Source: Pseudothioclava arenosa
GTDB taxonomy: Bacteria > Pseudomonadota > Alphaproteobacteria > Rhodobacterales > Rhodobacteraceae
Assembly (NCBI RefSeq): GCF_002358085.1
Contig: NZ_NTJD01000005.1
Coordinates: 62,001-126,000, forward strand
Direction of reading: 5' to 3'
Length of the DNA: 64,000 nt
In this document: one piece after another, positions 26,377 to 34,780 of the stretch
Layout: each line of letters opens with the position of its first letter
Numbering within the stretch: the first letter of the stretch is position 1
The notes under the pieces: generated by a model
Databases searched by the model: none
The model's input: the letters and a program-made list of their open reading frames with translations, nothing else
Told to the model about the DNA's origin: nothing
Program-made: the position numbers and the translations under genes

Positions 26377-27648
26377 TCAGAAATCACGGCTTGCCTCGTC
26401 AATCGCCTCGCCCAATGCCTGCGCCAAAATCCCGGCATGCGCCCGTGCGAATGGCATGGGCGGCCGGATTTTCAGAATATGCTGCGCGCGTCCAACGCGC
26501 CCGATCAGGATGCCACGGCTTTTTGACAGCTCCACGACACGGGCCGCGAAATCGGGCTCGGGGCGCCCGTCGCGCGCGCATTCAAGCCCCAGAAACAGCC
26601 CGAAGCCTCGCACATCGGCGATCATCGGATGCGAAATGCTGCGCAGCATTTCCAGCAGATGCCCGCCCACATCACGCGCGTTTTCGACCAGGTCTTCGTC
26701 CTCGATCACATCCAGCACCGCATTCGCCGCCGCGCAGGACACCGGGTTGCCGCCGAAGGTGTTGAAATAGCCAAACGCGTTGCGAAAAGCCGCCATCACA
26801 TCAGGCCGCGCCACCACCGCCGCCACCGGATGGCCATTGCCCATCGGCTTGCCCAGCGTCACCACATCGGGCGCAATGCCCAGGAATTCATGCCCCCACC
26901 AATGGCTGCCGATGCGACCAAACCCCGGCTGCACCTCGTCGCACAGGATCAGCCCGCCCGCGCGGCGCACCACCTCGACGGTCGGATCAAGGAACCCCGG
27001 CGCAATGCCGGGCGTGCCTTCGTTAGCGAAAATCGGGCAGAGCATCAGCCCCGCAAACCCGTGCCCCGTGGCCTCCAGCTCGGCAATCGCGCACGCCACC
27101 CCTTCGGCAAAAGCCTGCGGCTGCGCGCTCATGCTCCCGCCCAGCGGTGCGAGGCTGTCGGGCGCAGGCACGCGGCGGATATGGTCGGGCCAGCCCCCGA
27201 TCGGCGGGCGCCGCGTCGACAGCTGCGCCACCGCCGTGGTGTTGCCGTGATAGGTGTTGTCGGTCGCGATGAAGCCGCGCTTGCCGGTGACCGCCTGCGC
27301 CATGCGCAACGCCACGTCATTCGCCTCGGAGCCGGTGCAGACCATCAGGATCTGGCGCAGGTCGTGACCAAACTTCGCCACCAGCCGCTCGCCATAATCC
27401 AGGATCCCCTCGTGCAGATAGCGCGTGTGGGTGTTCAACTGCGCCGCCTGCCGCGCGATCGCCTCGACGACATGCGGATGGCAATGCCCGACATGGGCCA
27501 CGTTGTTGTAGCAATCGAGATAGCGCCGCCCCTCGGCATCCCACAGCCACACACCCTCGCCACGCACGATATGCAAGGGTTCGTCGTAGAAGGTCGGCAC
27601 GTTGGGGCCCAGAAGGGCGGCCCGCCGCGCGATCAGATCACTCGTCAT
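26377..27648 (-). CDS. Class III PLP enzyme, AGXT2L (ethanolamine-phosphate / phosphohydroxylysine phospho-lyase)-like
   Basis: This 423-residue enzyme of the class III aminotransferase fold has LCDEVQPGFGRIG (about 235) and the PLP lysine in VTLGKPMGNGHPVAAV (about 264). The stretches YLDCYNNVAHVGHCHPHVVEA and NTHTRYLHEGILDYGERL closely match human AGXT2L1/AGXT2L2, which are not transaminases but eliminate phosphate and ammonia from phosphoethanolamine or 5-phosphohydroxylysine. Its partner gene encodes an APH-fold kinase of the type that makes such substrates. It overlaps arfB by 11 bases. A true transaminase cannot be excluded. Confidence 0.85.
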   Translation of the reverse strand: MTSDLIARRAALLGPNVPTFYDEPLHIVRGEGVWLWDAEGRRYLDCYNNVAHVGHCHPHVVEAIARQAAQLNTHTRYLHEGILDYGERLVAKFGHDLRQILMVCTGSEANDVALRMAQAVTGKRGFIATDNTYHGNTTAVAQLSTRRPPIGGWPDHIRRVPAPDSLAPLGGSMSAQPQAFAEGVACAIAELEATGHGFAGLMLCPIFANEGTPGIAPGFLDPTVEVVRRAGGLILCDEVQPGFGRIGSHWWGHEFLGIAPDVVTLGKPMGNGHPVAAVVARPDVMAAFRNAFGYFNTFGGNPVSCAAANAVLDVIEDEDLVENARDVGGHLLEMLRSISHPMIADVRGFGLFLGLECARDGRPEPDFAARVVELSKSRGILIGRVGRAQHILKIRPPMPFARAHAGILAQALGEAIDEASRDF

Positions 27649-28060
27649 CGCCCACCTTCCCCCGCATCGCCTTGACCTCGCCGCGGATCGTCTTGGCCTT
27701 GAGCCGCCGCTTCTGACTGCCCAGCGTGGGCTTCGTCTTGACCCGCCGCTTCGGCGCCACCAGCGCGGCGCGGATCATCTCGGCCAGCCTCTCACGCGCG
27801 ATCTCGCGGTTGCGGGCCTGACTGCGGGTTTCCTCGGCGCGGATCACGATCGCCCCGTCCGAGGTCCATTTCCGCCCCGCCAGCCGCTTCAGCCGCGCCT
27901 TCACCGGCGGCGCCAGATGCGGGCTGCGCTCGGCCTCAAAGCGCAACTCCACCGCCGTCGAGACCTTGTTGACGTTCTGCCCCCCCGGCCCCTGCGCGCG
28001 GGTGAAGCTTTCGGTCAGTTCCCAGTCGGCAATCGAGAGTGTTTCATTGATCCAGAGCAT
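27638..28060 (-). CDS. arfB: Alternative ribosome-rescue factor / peptidyl-tRNA hydrolase ArfB
   Basis: This protein of about 140 residues has the release-factor catalytic loop GPGGQNVNKVSTAVELRF (GGQ near residue 24) and a strongly basic C-terminal tail (KRRVKTKPTLGSQKRRLKAKTIRGEVKAMRGK). ArfB enters stalled ribosomes without a stop codon; its tail sits in the mRNA channel while GGQ frees the peptide. ATG 28060 is preferred; GTG 28078 would add six residues. It is the first gene of a four-gene operon, overlapping the PLP enzyme by 11 bases. Confidence 0.93.
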   Translation of the reverse strand: MLWINETLSIADWELTESFTRAQGPGGQNVNKVSTAVELRFEAERSPHLAPPVKARLKRLAGRKWTSDGAIVIRAEETRSQARNREIARERLAEMIRAALVAPKRRVKTKPTLGSQKRRLKAKTIRGEVKAMRGKVGDDE

Positions 28061-28082
28061 GCGCGCGAGCCTAGCCACACCG

Positions 28083-28156
28083 CCACAAAAGAAAAGCCCC
28101 CGCTTCTTCTTGGCGCAAATACGCCTCGGGGGTCCGGGGGTGGGAACCCCCCGGCC
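28083..28156 (-). repeat. Dispersed intergenic repeat copy C, terminator-like after mtaB
   Basis: On the minus strand a G5/C5 hairpin (GGGGG-TTCCCA-CCCCC) follows the mtaB stop, then GGCGTATTT and GCGCCAAGAAGAAG (complement of 28100-28123) and a G run. The core differs from copy A by one base. It lies where mtaB transcription should end and just upstream of arfB. Confidence 0.65.
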
Positions 28157-29416
28157 TCAGGCCCGCAGCCGCGCCCCGTCATGGCCGAGGATCTCGACCT
28201 CGATCAGGCTGCCTTCGGGCATGTCGCGGTCAAACGAGACCTCGGTAAAGAATTCCGTGCGCGCGAGACGCGGGCCTTCCGTCAGCACGAGGCGCTTTTG
28301 CCCGACCTCCGCTTGCAGATGACGGGCCAAGGCCGCCTCGCCCGCCGCACGCAGCCGCGCCGCACGTTCCTTGATTGCCGGGCCCTGCACGCGCGGCATT
28401 CGCGCCGCCGGCGTGCCCTTGCGCGCCGAGAAGGGGAAGACATGCAAGAACGTCAGCCCGCAGTCCTCGATCAGCCGCAGCGAGTTCTCGAACATCTCTT
28501 CGGTCTCGGTCGGGAAACCGGCGATGATATCGGCGCCAAAGACGATCCCGGGCCGCAACCGCCGCGCCTCTTCGCAGAAGCGGATCGCATCGTCGCGCAG
28601 ATGGCGCCGCTTCATCCGCTTGAGGATCATGTCGTCGCCATGCTGCAGCGACAGATGCAGATGCGGCATCAGCCGTGGCTCGGTGGCAATGGCCAGCATC
28701 AGGTTTTCGTCGGCCTCGATGCTGTCGATCGAGGAAATCCGCAGCCGCGCCAGATCGGGCACCAGCCGCAAAATCCGCATCACCAGATCACCCAGACGCG
28801 GCGCGCCGGGCAGATCGGCGCCCCAGCTCGTCAGATCGACGCCGGTCAGTACCACCTCGTGGAAACCGCGCTCCACCAACCGCTGGATCTGTTCGACCAC
28901 CACCCCCGCCGGGACCGAGCGCGAATTGCCCCGCCCGAAGGGAATGATGCAGAAGGTGCAGCGATGATCGCAGCCGTTCTGCACCTGAACATAAGCTCGG
29001 TGGCGGCCAAAACCGTCGATCAGATGGCCGGCGGTTTCCTTGACCGACATGATGTCATCGACCATCACCCGCTCGGTCTGGCCGATGAAGTCGGGGCCCT
29101 GCGGCGCGAGCTGCGCCCAGGTCTCGGGCTGCATCTTTTCGTGGTTTCCGACGACACGGGTCACCTCGGCCATAGCGGCGAAGGTCTCGGGTTCGGTCTG
29201 GGCGGCGCAACCCGTCACGATCACCGGCGCGCCGGGGTTTTCGCGCGCAAGGCGGCGAATCTCCTGCTTGGCCTTGCGCACGGCCTCGGCGGTCACCGCG
29301 CAGGTATTCACCACCACCGCGCCTTCCAGCCCGGCCTCGGTGGCCAGCTCTTTCATCGCTTCGGTTTCATAGGCATTCAGCCGGCAGCCCAGCGTCGAGA
29401 AGACGGGCGGTTTCAT
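28157..29416 (-). CDS. mtaB: tRNA t6A37 methylthiotransferase
   Basis: This 419-residue radical SAM enzyme has the N-terminal UPF0004 domain with three cluster cysteines (STLGCRLN, NTCAVT, VTGCAAQ) and the radical SAM motif in CDHRCTFCIIPFGRG (about 146-160), then a C-terminal TRAM-like domain. MtaB adds a methylthio group to t6A37 in tRNAs reading ANN codons. ATG 29416 is selected because the conserved FSTLGCRLN begins six residues later and the codon overlaps the dapF stop (ATGA). Confidence 0.93.
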   Translation of the reverse strand: MKPPVFSTLGCRLNAYETEAMKELATEAGLEGAVVVNTCAVTAEAVRKAKQEIRRLARENPGAPVIVTGCAAQTEPETFAAMAEVTRVVGNHEKMQPETWAQLAPQGPDFIGQTERVMVDDIMSVKETAGHLIDGFGRHRAYVQVQNGCDHRCTFCIIPFGRGNSRSVPAGVVVEQIQRLVERGFHEVVLTGVDLTSWGADLPGAPRLGDLVMRILRLVPDLARLRISSIDSIEADENLMLAIATEPRLMPHLHLSLQHGDDMILKRMKRRHLRDDAIRFCEEARRLRPGIVFGADIIAGFPTETEEMFENSLRLIEDCGLTFLHVFPFSARKGTPAARMPRVQGPAIKERAARLRAAGEAALARHLQAEVGQKRLVLTEGPRLARTEFFTEVSFDRDMPEGSLIEVEILGHDGARLRA

Positions 29417-30252
29417 TCCGTGCCCCGCCAGATCCCGTCGAAGACATGGGCCCAGGGGCCCTCCATCAGCACGCCGTCCTCGGTCCAGTCGATGAACAGC
29501 GAGCCGCCATCCAGCACCACCTCGATCCGGCCTGTGGCCAGCCCGCGCCGGATTGCCGCCACCGCGGAGGCGCAAGAGGACGAGCCCGAGGCCTCGGTCA
29601 CGCCGACGCCACGCTCCCACACCCGCACGCGCAGCCGGTTCGACCCGATCATCTGCGCCAGCTGCACATTGGTGCGCTGCGGGAACAGCGGGTGATGCTC
29701 GGTCGCGGCGCCGATGGCGCAGAGGTCGGCCGCCTCGATATCGTCGACGAAATAGGTGCAATGCGGATTGCCCATGCCGGTCGCGGTGGGCGCGCCATCA
29801 ATCGGCAGTTCAAGCGTGTCCATCGCATGCGCGAGCGGAACATCGGCCCAGTCCAGGAGGGGCGCGCCCATGTTGACGCGAATCAGCCCACCCCCGGCAT
29901 TCCACGCCTGCAACTGCCCCCGCTCGGTCACGATCGAGAGCGTCTCCTTGCCCGGGTTGCACGCGAATTCATGGCCCGCCACGCAGCGCGTCGCATTCCC
30001 GCAAGCCGCCGACATCGAGCCATCCGAATTCCAGAACAAAAGCTCGATATCCGCCTCGGGATGGCTGCGGATCACCGCCAGCTGATCGAATCCCACGCCG
30101 CGATGGCGGTCGCCCATGGCGCGCGCAAGCGACTCGGTAACGACCGGGCCGGTTTCCCGCTCGTCGATGATGACAAAATCATTGCCCAAGCCATGCATCT
30201 TCATGAAAGGCAGGCCGGCACTCTGGCGCGCGTTCGTGTTCATGGCGCGCAT
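29413..30252 (-). CDS. dapF: Diaminopimelate epimerase
   Basis: This 279-residue enzyme interconverts LL- and meso-diaminopimelate for peptidoglycan and lysine. Both catalytic cysteines are present, in AACGNATRCV (about 83) and GSSSCASAVAA (about 222), and the N terminus has FMKMHGLGNDFVIID. ATG 30252 and ATG 30243 are both plausible because the conserved part starts at residue 16. mtaB overlaps its stop by four bases, so the pair is an operon. It diverges from tRNA-Lys. Confidence 0.95.
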   Translation of the reverse strand: MRAMNTNARQSAGLPFMKMHGLGNDFVIIDERETGPVVTESLARAMGDRHRGVGFDQLAVIRSHPEADIELLFWNSDGSMSAACGNATRCVAGHEFACNPGKETLSIVTERGQLQAWNAGGGLIRVNMGAPLLDWADVPLAHAMDTLELPIDGAPTATGMGNPHCTYFVDDIEAADLCAIGAATEHHPLFPQRTNVQLAQMIGSNRLRVRVWERGVGVTEASGSSSCASAVAAIRRGLATGRIEVVLDGGSLFIDWTEDGVLMEGPWAHVFDGIWRGTE

Positions 30253-30306
30253 ATACGCCCGGCCAATGTTTTTTTCCAGAGGGACGATTTTTCTGGCGTT
30301 TTGCCC

Positions 30307-30335
30307 TTGACCCGTCCGACCCGGGTTTGTAGAGA
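30307..30335 (+). promoter_or_regulatory. Promoter of tRNA-Lys
   Basis: TTGACC (30307-30312) and TAGAGA (30330-30335) are separated by 17 bases and lie 15 bases before the mature tRNA 5' end. Position and spacing fit a housekeeping sigma-70 promoter. Confidence 0.7.
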
Positions 30336-30350
30336 CCCGCCACGTGATGT

Positions 30351-30426
30351 GGGCCGTTAGCTCAGTTGGTAGAGCAACTGACTTTTAATCAGTGGGTCGC
30401 AGGTTCGAATCCTGCACGGCTCACCA
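30351..30426 (+). tRNA. tRNA-Lys (anticodon TTT), CCA encoded
   Basis: This 76-base gene folds as a full cloverleaf: acceptor GGGCCGT with ACGGCTC (one G-U), a D arm with AGCTCAGTTGGTAGAGCA, anticodon stem ACTGA/TCAGT with loop CTTTTAA (anticodon TTT), and T arm with GGTTCGAATCC. Discriminator A is followed by an encoded CCA at 30424-30426. It borders the flagellar cluster; I found no duplicate of its 3' end nearby. Confidence 0.98.
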
Positions 30427-30484
30427 CTTCACCCCCAAAATGACACTGCACCCAGGCTGTTCGCAGCGTGATCTCGCGCGGCTG

Positions 30485-31819
30485 TCATCCGCTATCCCCC
30501 GACGCACGCGACAGAATTTCGAACAGGCGGGCAAAGCTCGCCTCGGTGTTTTCCGGCTCGTCCATGGCGATGAACGCATCCAGATCCGCCCAGACGCGGA
30601 TCGCGGCATCGACCTGCGGGTCGGACCCGGCGCTGTAAAGCCCCGCCTGAATCATCATCTCGGCCCGATCATAGGCGCCCAGATGCGCGCGCGCCTGACG
30701 GATCATCTGGTTCTCGGGCAGGCTGGCGGCATGCGGCAACGAGCGGGACACCGAGCGCAGCAGGTTCACCGCCGGATAACGCCCCCGTTCGGCGATCGCG
30801 CGGTCGAGCACGACATGCCCGTCAAGCACCCCGCGCAGGATATCGGCCACCGGCTCCTCCATGTCGGAGCCCGGCACCAGTACCGAAAAGATGCCCGTAA
30901 TATCGCCCTGACCCTCCAGCCCCGGCCCCGCGCGTTCCGCCAAGGCCATGATCTGCTGCGAGACCGAGGGCGGATAGCCCTTGAGGCTCGCGCTTTCGCC
31001 CGCGGCCAGCGCAACCTCGCGATGGGCCTCGGCAAAGCGGGTCACGCTATCGGCCAGAAACAGGACGTGCTGACCCTGCTCGCGGAAATGCTCGGCCACG
31101 GCCATCGCAGCCCAGGCGCAGCGCCGCCGCACGAGGGGCGACTGATCGGAGGTCGCCGCCACCACGACCGAGCGCGCCATGCCCTCTGGGCCAAGCACCG
31201 TTTCGACGAATTCGCGCAGCTCGCGCCCGCGTTCGCCGACCAGCGCGATCACCACGACATCGGCGCTGAGCGCGCGCGCGAACTTGGCCAGCAGCGAGGA
31301 TTTGCCCACGCCCGAGCCCGCAAACAGCCCGATCCGCTGGCCGCGCACGATCGGCAAAAGCGTGTTGAACGCGGCAAGCCCGGTTTCAAGCCGCTCGCCC
31401 AGCCGCTTGCGCAGCGCCGCCGGTGGCGGAGCCGCACGTAGGCTGCGTTCGACCGCGCCGCGCATCAATGGGCGCCCGTCCAGCGGCGCACCAAAAGCAT
31501 CGACGATCCGCCCCTTCCAGCTGTCATCGGGTGCGATTCCCACCGGCCCCAGCAACTCAACCCGCGCGCCGATCGTCACACCCTCAGCCGCGCCATCGGC
31601 CAAAATCGTCACCCCGCCCGCGCGCAGGGCAAGCACCTCGCCCCCGATCCTGCGCCCGTCGGGGAGCAAAAGACGCACACGATCGCCCAGAGCGGCCCGC
31701 GACGACAACCCGACCACCTCAAGCGTCCCTGCCCCGGTCTGCACGACCCGCCCCAAACTGCGTGCCGAGCCGAGCGCCGCAATCTCCGCCTGCAAATGTT
31801 CGAAAGCTGTCTGCGCCAT
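30485..31819 (-). CDS. fliI: Flagellum-specific ATPase FliI
   Basis: This 444-residue cytoplasmic ATPase of the flagellar type III export apparatus is related to the F1 beta subunit. Walker A is GLFAGSGVGKSSLLAKFA (about 165-182), and the Walker B and catalytic region HVLFLADSVTRFAEAHREVALAAGE follows near residue 250. The N-terminal domain has the usual beta barrel. It is divergent from flgB across 81 bases. FliH and FliJ partners are not adjacent. CGGAGGG lies 7 bases upstream of ATG 31819. Confidence 0.95.
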   Translation of the reverse strand: MAQTAFEHLQAEIAALGSARSLGRVVQTGAGTLEVVGLSSRAALGDRVRLLLPDGRRIGGEVLALRAGGVTILADGAAEGVTIGARVELLGPVGIAPDDSWKGRIVDAFGAPLDGRPLMRGAVERSLRAAPPPAALRKRLGERLETGLAAFNTLLPIVRGQRIGLFAGSGVGKSSLLAKFARALSADVVVIALVGERGRELREFVETVLGPEGMARSVVVAATSDQSPLVRRRCAWAAMAVAEHFREQGQHVLFLADSVTRFAEAHREVALAAGESASLKGYPPSVSQQIMALAERAGPGLEGQGDITGIFSVLVPGSDMEEPVADILRGVLDGHVVLDRAIAERGRYPAVNLLRSVSRSLPHAASLPENQMIRQARAHLGAYDRAEMMIQAGLYSAGSDPQVDAAIRVWADLDAFIAMDEPENTEASFARLFEILSRASGDSG

Positions 31820-31900
31820 TCTGGCCCTCCGATGTTCTCGAAAGGTTTTCTAAACGATTCTCTCTTAAGCCTTGGTTGATAGCTCGGAGGAGAAACCCCG
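31820..31900. promoter_or_regulatory. Divergent flagellar promoter region fliI / flgB
   Basis: This 81-bp region is relatively AT-rich and must drive fliI leftwards and the flgBC-fliEQ-flgFGAH-fliL operon rightwards. Good ribosome sites occur on both sides (GGAGGG for fliI, CGGAGGAG for flgB). I could not find a clear sigma-54 (GG-N10-GC) or sigma-28 signature. Confidence 0.45.
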
Positions 31901-32287
31901 ATGTTCGAGAAACTCGAGATCTTTCAAATGGCCCAGGCGATGGCCTCGCATGCCTCACTCAGGCAGAACGCGATCAACCAGAATATCGCCAATGCCGATA
32001 CGCCCGGGTTCCGCGCCCGCGATGTCGAGCCTTTCGCCGCGCGCTATCAGGCCGAAACGGCAACGCCCCTCAAATCCACGCGCGCCACGCATCTGAACCT
32101 TGACCGCAGCCTGCGCGCCGAGCTGCGCGAGCGCGCCGATCCCGATGAGATGAGCCCCGATGGCAACACCGTTTCGCTCGAAGATGAAATGGTGCGCGCC
32201 GTCGAGGTGAAACGGCAGCATGACCTCGCGCTTGGCATCTACAAAAGCGCCCTCAACGTGATGCGCACGAGCCTTGGCAGGAGCTGA
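31901..32287 (+). CDS. flgB: Flagellar basal-body rod protein FlgB
   Basis: This 128-residue proximal rod protein has the conserved N-terminal rod motif ASHASLRQNAINQNIANADTPGFRARD (about 15-41), exported through the flagellar type III path without a cleaved signal. It is the first gene of a nine-gene plus-strand operon; flgC starts 3 bases after its stop. CGGAGGAG lies 8 bases before the ATG. Confidence 0.95.
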   Translation: MFEKLEIFQMAQAMASHASLRQNAINQNIANADTPGFRARDVEPFAARYQAETATPLKSTRATHLNLDRSLRAELRERADPDEMSPDGNTVSLEDEMVRAVEVKRQHDLALGIYKSALNVMRTSLGRS

Positions 32288-32289
32288 CG

Positions 32290-32682
32290 ATGAACGATTT
32301 CACCCAGGCCCTTTCCGTTTCCGCTTCGGGCATGAAGGCGCAGTCGATGCGCCTGCGTCATGTCTCCGAGAATATCGCGAACGCCGATACCCCCGGCTAC
32401 CACCGCAAGAGCGTGAGCTTCGAAGCCGCCATGTCCGACCCCGACAGCGCCGGCACGGTGCAACTGGGCGATGTGCAGCTCGATACCCGCGACCTCGCGC
32501 GGATCTACGACCCCGGCCACCCGCTGGCGGATGCAACCGGCTACTACGACGGCTCGAATGTCGATCTGGTGGTCGAAATCGCTGACGCGCGCGAAGCGCA
32601 GCGCAGCTACGAGGCGAACCTCAGGATGTTCGATCAGACGCGGCAAATGTCGTCGGCTCTGCTCGAACTGCTTCGCCGTTAA
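32290..32682 (+). CDS. flgC: Flagellar basal-body rod protein FlgC
   Basis: This 130-residue proximal rod subunit has the N-terminal motif VSASGMKAQSMRLRHVSENIANADTPGYHRK and the C-terminal helix ANLRMFDQTRQMSSALLELLRR typical of FlgC. It assembles with FlgB, FlgF and FliE on the inner ring. It follows flgB by 3 bases and precedes fliE by 17 bases. Confidence 0.95.
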   Translation: MNDFTQALSVSASGMKAQSMRLRHVSENIANADTPGYHRKSVSFEAAMSDPDSAGTVQLGDVQLDTRDLARIYDPGHPLADATGYYDGSNVDLVVEIADAREAQRSYEANLRMFDQTRQMSSALLELLRR

Positions 32683-32699
32683 CCAAGAGGAAATCCAGA

Positions 32700-32993
32700 A
32701 TGGATGTCAGAACCTCTTTCGCAACCCAGGGCTACGCTCAGGCCAGATCGGCGGCGGCGGCAAAGCCGCAAGCCGCCGGGGCCGGGCAAACCGGCTTCGC
32801 CAAGGCCGCCGATGGCTTCGCGCAGATGCTGCGCGAGGGCGAGGAAACCGCGAAATCCGCGATGATCGGTGGCGCCGATCCGCATGCGCTGGTGCAGGCG
32901 CTCGCCCAGACCGAACTGGCCGTCGAAACTGCGGTGACCGTGCGCAACAAGGTCGTCGAGGCCTATCAGGAAATTCTGAGGATGCAGATCTGA
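32700..32993 (+). CDS. fliE: Flagellar hook-basal body protein FliE
   Basis: This 97-residue protein joins the MS ring to the rod. The C-terminal half GADPHALVQALAQTELAVETAVTVRNKVVEAYQEILRMQI is the conserved FliE domain; the N terminus is Ala-rich and variable as in relatives. CAAGAGG lies 12 bases upstream of ATG 32700. The stop overlaps the fliQ start by one base (TGATG). Confidence 0.94.
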   Translation: MDVRTSFATQGYAQARSAAAAKPQAAGAGQTGFAKAADGFAQMLREGEETAKSAMIGGADPHALVQALAQTELAVETAVTVRNKVVEAYQEILRMQI

Positions 32994-33262
32994 TGTTCGA
33001 GGAAATCGTCTTTTTCGACACGCTGCGCCAAGGCCTCTGGATCGCCGTGATGATCGCCGCGCCGATGCTGGCTGTAGCCCTTGTCGCCGGGGTGAGCATC
33101 GGCCTCTTTCAGGCCCTGACCTCGGTGCAGGAAATGACCCTGACGTTTGTCCCGAAAGTCGGCGCCATGCTCATCGTCTTCTGGGTCTCGATGTCCTTCA
33201 TGTCGAAGTCCCTCGTCGATTTCTTTCAGGGGCAGATCTTGCCCCTTATCGCGGGGAGCTAG
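32993..33262 (+). CDS. fliQ: Flagellar export gate protein FliQ
   Basis: This 89-residue inner-membrane protein has two hydrophobic segments (about 14-40 and 52-75) and the signature SIGLFQALTSVQEMTLTFVPK between them. FliQ forms the export gate with FliP and FliR, which are not in this window. ATG 32993 overlaps the fliE stop. A much longer open frame reads through this gene, but only this segment looks like a protein. Confidence 0.94.
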   Translation: MFEEIVFFDTLRQGLWIAVMIAAPMLAVALVAGVSIGLFQALTSVQEMTLTFVPKVGAMLIVFWVSMSFMSKSLVDFFQGQILPLIAGS

Positions 33263-33265
33263 TCC

Positions 33266-33982
33266 ATGGACAACGCAATCTACAGCACGCTCAGCCGCCA
33301 GTCCGGCCTGATGCAGGAAATGCGCGCGGTGGCGAATAACATCGCCAATATCTCGACGGCGGGGTTCCGCCGCGAAGGCGTCGTGTTCTCGGAATATGTC
33401 GCGAGCCTCGACGGGGCCGAGCCCTCGCTTTCGATGGCTTTCGCCCATGGCCGCGAGGTCGACCTGCAGCAAGGCGCCCTCGCGCAAACCGGCGGCACCC
33501 TGGATTTCGCGATCGAAGGGGAGGGGTTCTTCAAGATCGAGACCCCCTCGGGCGAACAACTGACCCGAGCGGGTAATTTCTCGCTTTCGGCGCAGGGGGA
33601 ATTGTTGACGGCCGACGGCCTGCGCGTGCTCGACATGGGCGGCAGCCCGATCCTTGTACCACCGGGCGCGGGCCCGATGTCGCTGGCGGCCGATGGCACC
33701 CTGTCAACGGATGGCCAGCCACTCGCGCAGATCGGTGTCTTCCTGCCCGCCGATCCGCAGGACCTGCACCACACTGGCGGCACGCGTTTCGAAACCCGAG
33801 GCGGCACCATCGAAGCCGAAGGCCACGTGCTTTTGCAAGGCTTCGTGGAGGAATCCAACGTCAACCCCGTCTCTGAAATCGCCCGCATGATCGAGGTGCA
33901 GCGGGCCTATGAAATGGGCCAGACCTTTCTGGAACGCGAAGACCAGCGCGTTCGTAACGTGATCTCGACCCTCAGCCGATAA
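33266..33982 (+). CDS. flgF: Flagellar basal-body rod protein FlgF
   Basis: This 238-residue proximal rod protein has the rod motif MQEMRAVANNIANISTAGFRREG near the N terminus, GEGFFKIETPSGEQLTRAGNFSLSAQGEL in the middle, and the C-terminal NVNPVSEIARMIEVQRAYEMGQ. It starts 3 bases after fliQ and is followed by flgG after 12 bases. Length is typical. Confidence 0.95.
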   Translation: MDNAIYSTLSRQSGLMQEMRAVANNIANISTAGFRREGVVFSEYVASLDGAEPSLSMAFAHGREVDLQQGALAQTGGTLDFAIEGEGFFKIETPSGEQLTRAGNFSLSAQGELLTADGLRVLDMGGSPILVPPGAGPMSLAADGTLSTDGQPLAQIGVFLPADPQDLHHTGGTRFETRGGTIEAEGHVLLQGFVEESNVNPVSEIARMIEVQRAYEMGQTFLEREDQRVRNVISTLSR

Positions 33983-33994
33983 GGAGCCCTGAAG

Positions 33995-34780
33995 ATGCGC
34001 GCATTACAGATCGCAGCCACCGGGATGAGCGCCCAGCAAACGCGGGTCGAGGTGATCTCGAACAACCTCGCGAACATGTCGACCACGGGCTACAACGCCC
34101 GCCGCGCCGAATTCGCGGACCTTCATTATCAACAACTTACCCGCCCCGGCACGGTTTCCGCGAACGACGGCACCACCATTCCCGCCGGCGTCCAGCTAGG
34201 CCTCGGTGTGCGCCCCACCGCCGTCAGCGTGACCCTCGCGCAGGGGTCGCTGACGGCCACCAATGGCGATCTTGACCTGGCGATTGACGGCAATGGCTAT
34301 CTGGAAGTCACCCTGCCCTCGGGCATCTCGGCTTATACGCGCGACGGCGGGCTGAAACGTTCGGCCGATGGGCAAATCGTGACCTCGGATGGATACCCTG
34401 TCGTGCCCGACATCACGATCCCCACGGATGCGCGTTCGATCGCAATCAATGCCTCGGGCGAGGTTTATGCCTATTTCAGCGATCAGGTCGAAGCACAGCT
34501 GCTTGGCCAGTTCACGCTGGCCTCTTTCACCAATGAAAAGGGTCTTGAGGCGATGGGATCGAACCTGTTCCTTGAGACCGGCGCCTCGGGCCCGCCGATG
34601 GTGGCCACGCCTGGCGAAGATGGTCTTGGTACCGTTCGACAAGGTTATCTTGAAGAAAGCTCGGTCGATGCCGTGCGCGAAATCACCGAACTGATCAAGG
34701 CCCAGCGCGGCTATGAACTGAACTCCAAGGTGATCTCGGCCGCCGACCAGATGCTGGGCGCAACGACGCAGGTGCGCTGA
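33995..34780 (+). CDS. flgG: Flagellar distal rod protein FlgG
   Basis: This 261-residue distal rod subunit has the motifs GMSAQQTRVEVISNNLANMSTTGYN (about 9-33) and SSVDAVREITELIKAQRGYELNSKVI near the C terminus, and standard length for FlgG. AAGGAGCCC precedes the ATG. Its stop overlaps the flgA start by one base. Confidence 0.96.
   Translation: MRALQIAATGMSAQQTRVEVISNNLANMSTTGYNARRAEFADLHYQQLTRPGTVSANDGTTIPAGVQLGLGVRPTAVSVTLAQGSLTATNGDLDLAIDGNGYLEVTLPSGISAYTRDGGLKRSADGQIVTSDGYPVVPDITIPTDARSIAINASGEVYAYFSDQVEAQLLGQFTLASFTNEKGLEAMGSNLFLETGASGPPMVATPGEDGLGTVRQGYLEESSVDAVREITELIKAQRGYELNSKVISAADQMLGATTQVR

Noticed and set aside
31820-31900. Sigma-54 promoter between fliI and flgB
   Set aside because: No GG-N10-GC arrangement with the expected flanks was found on either strand.
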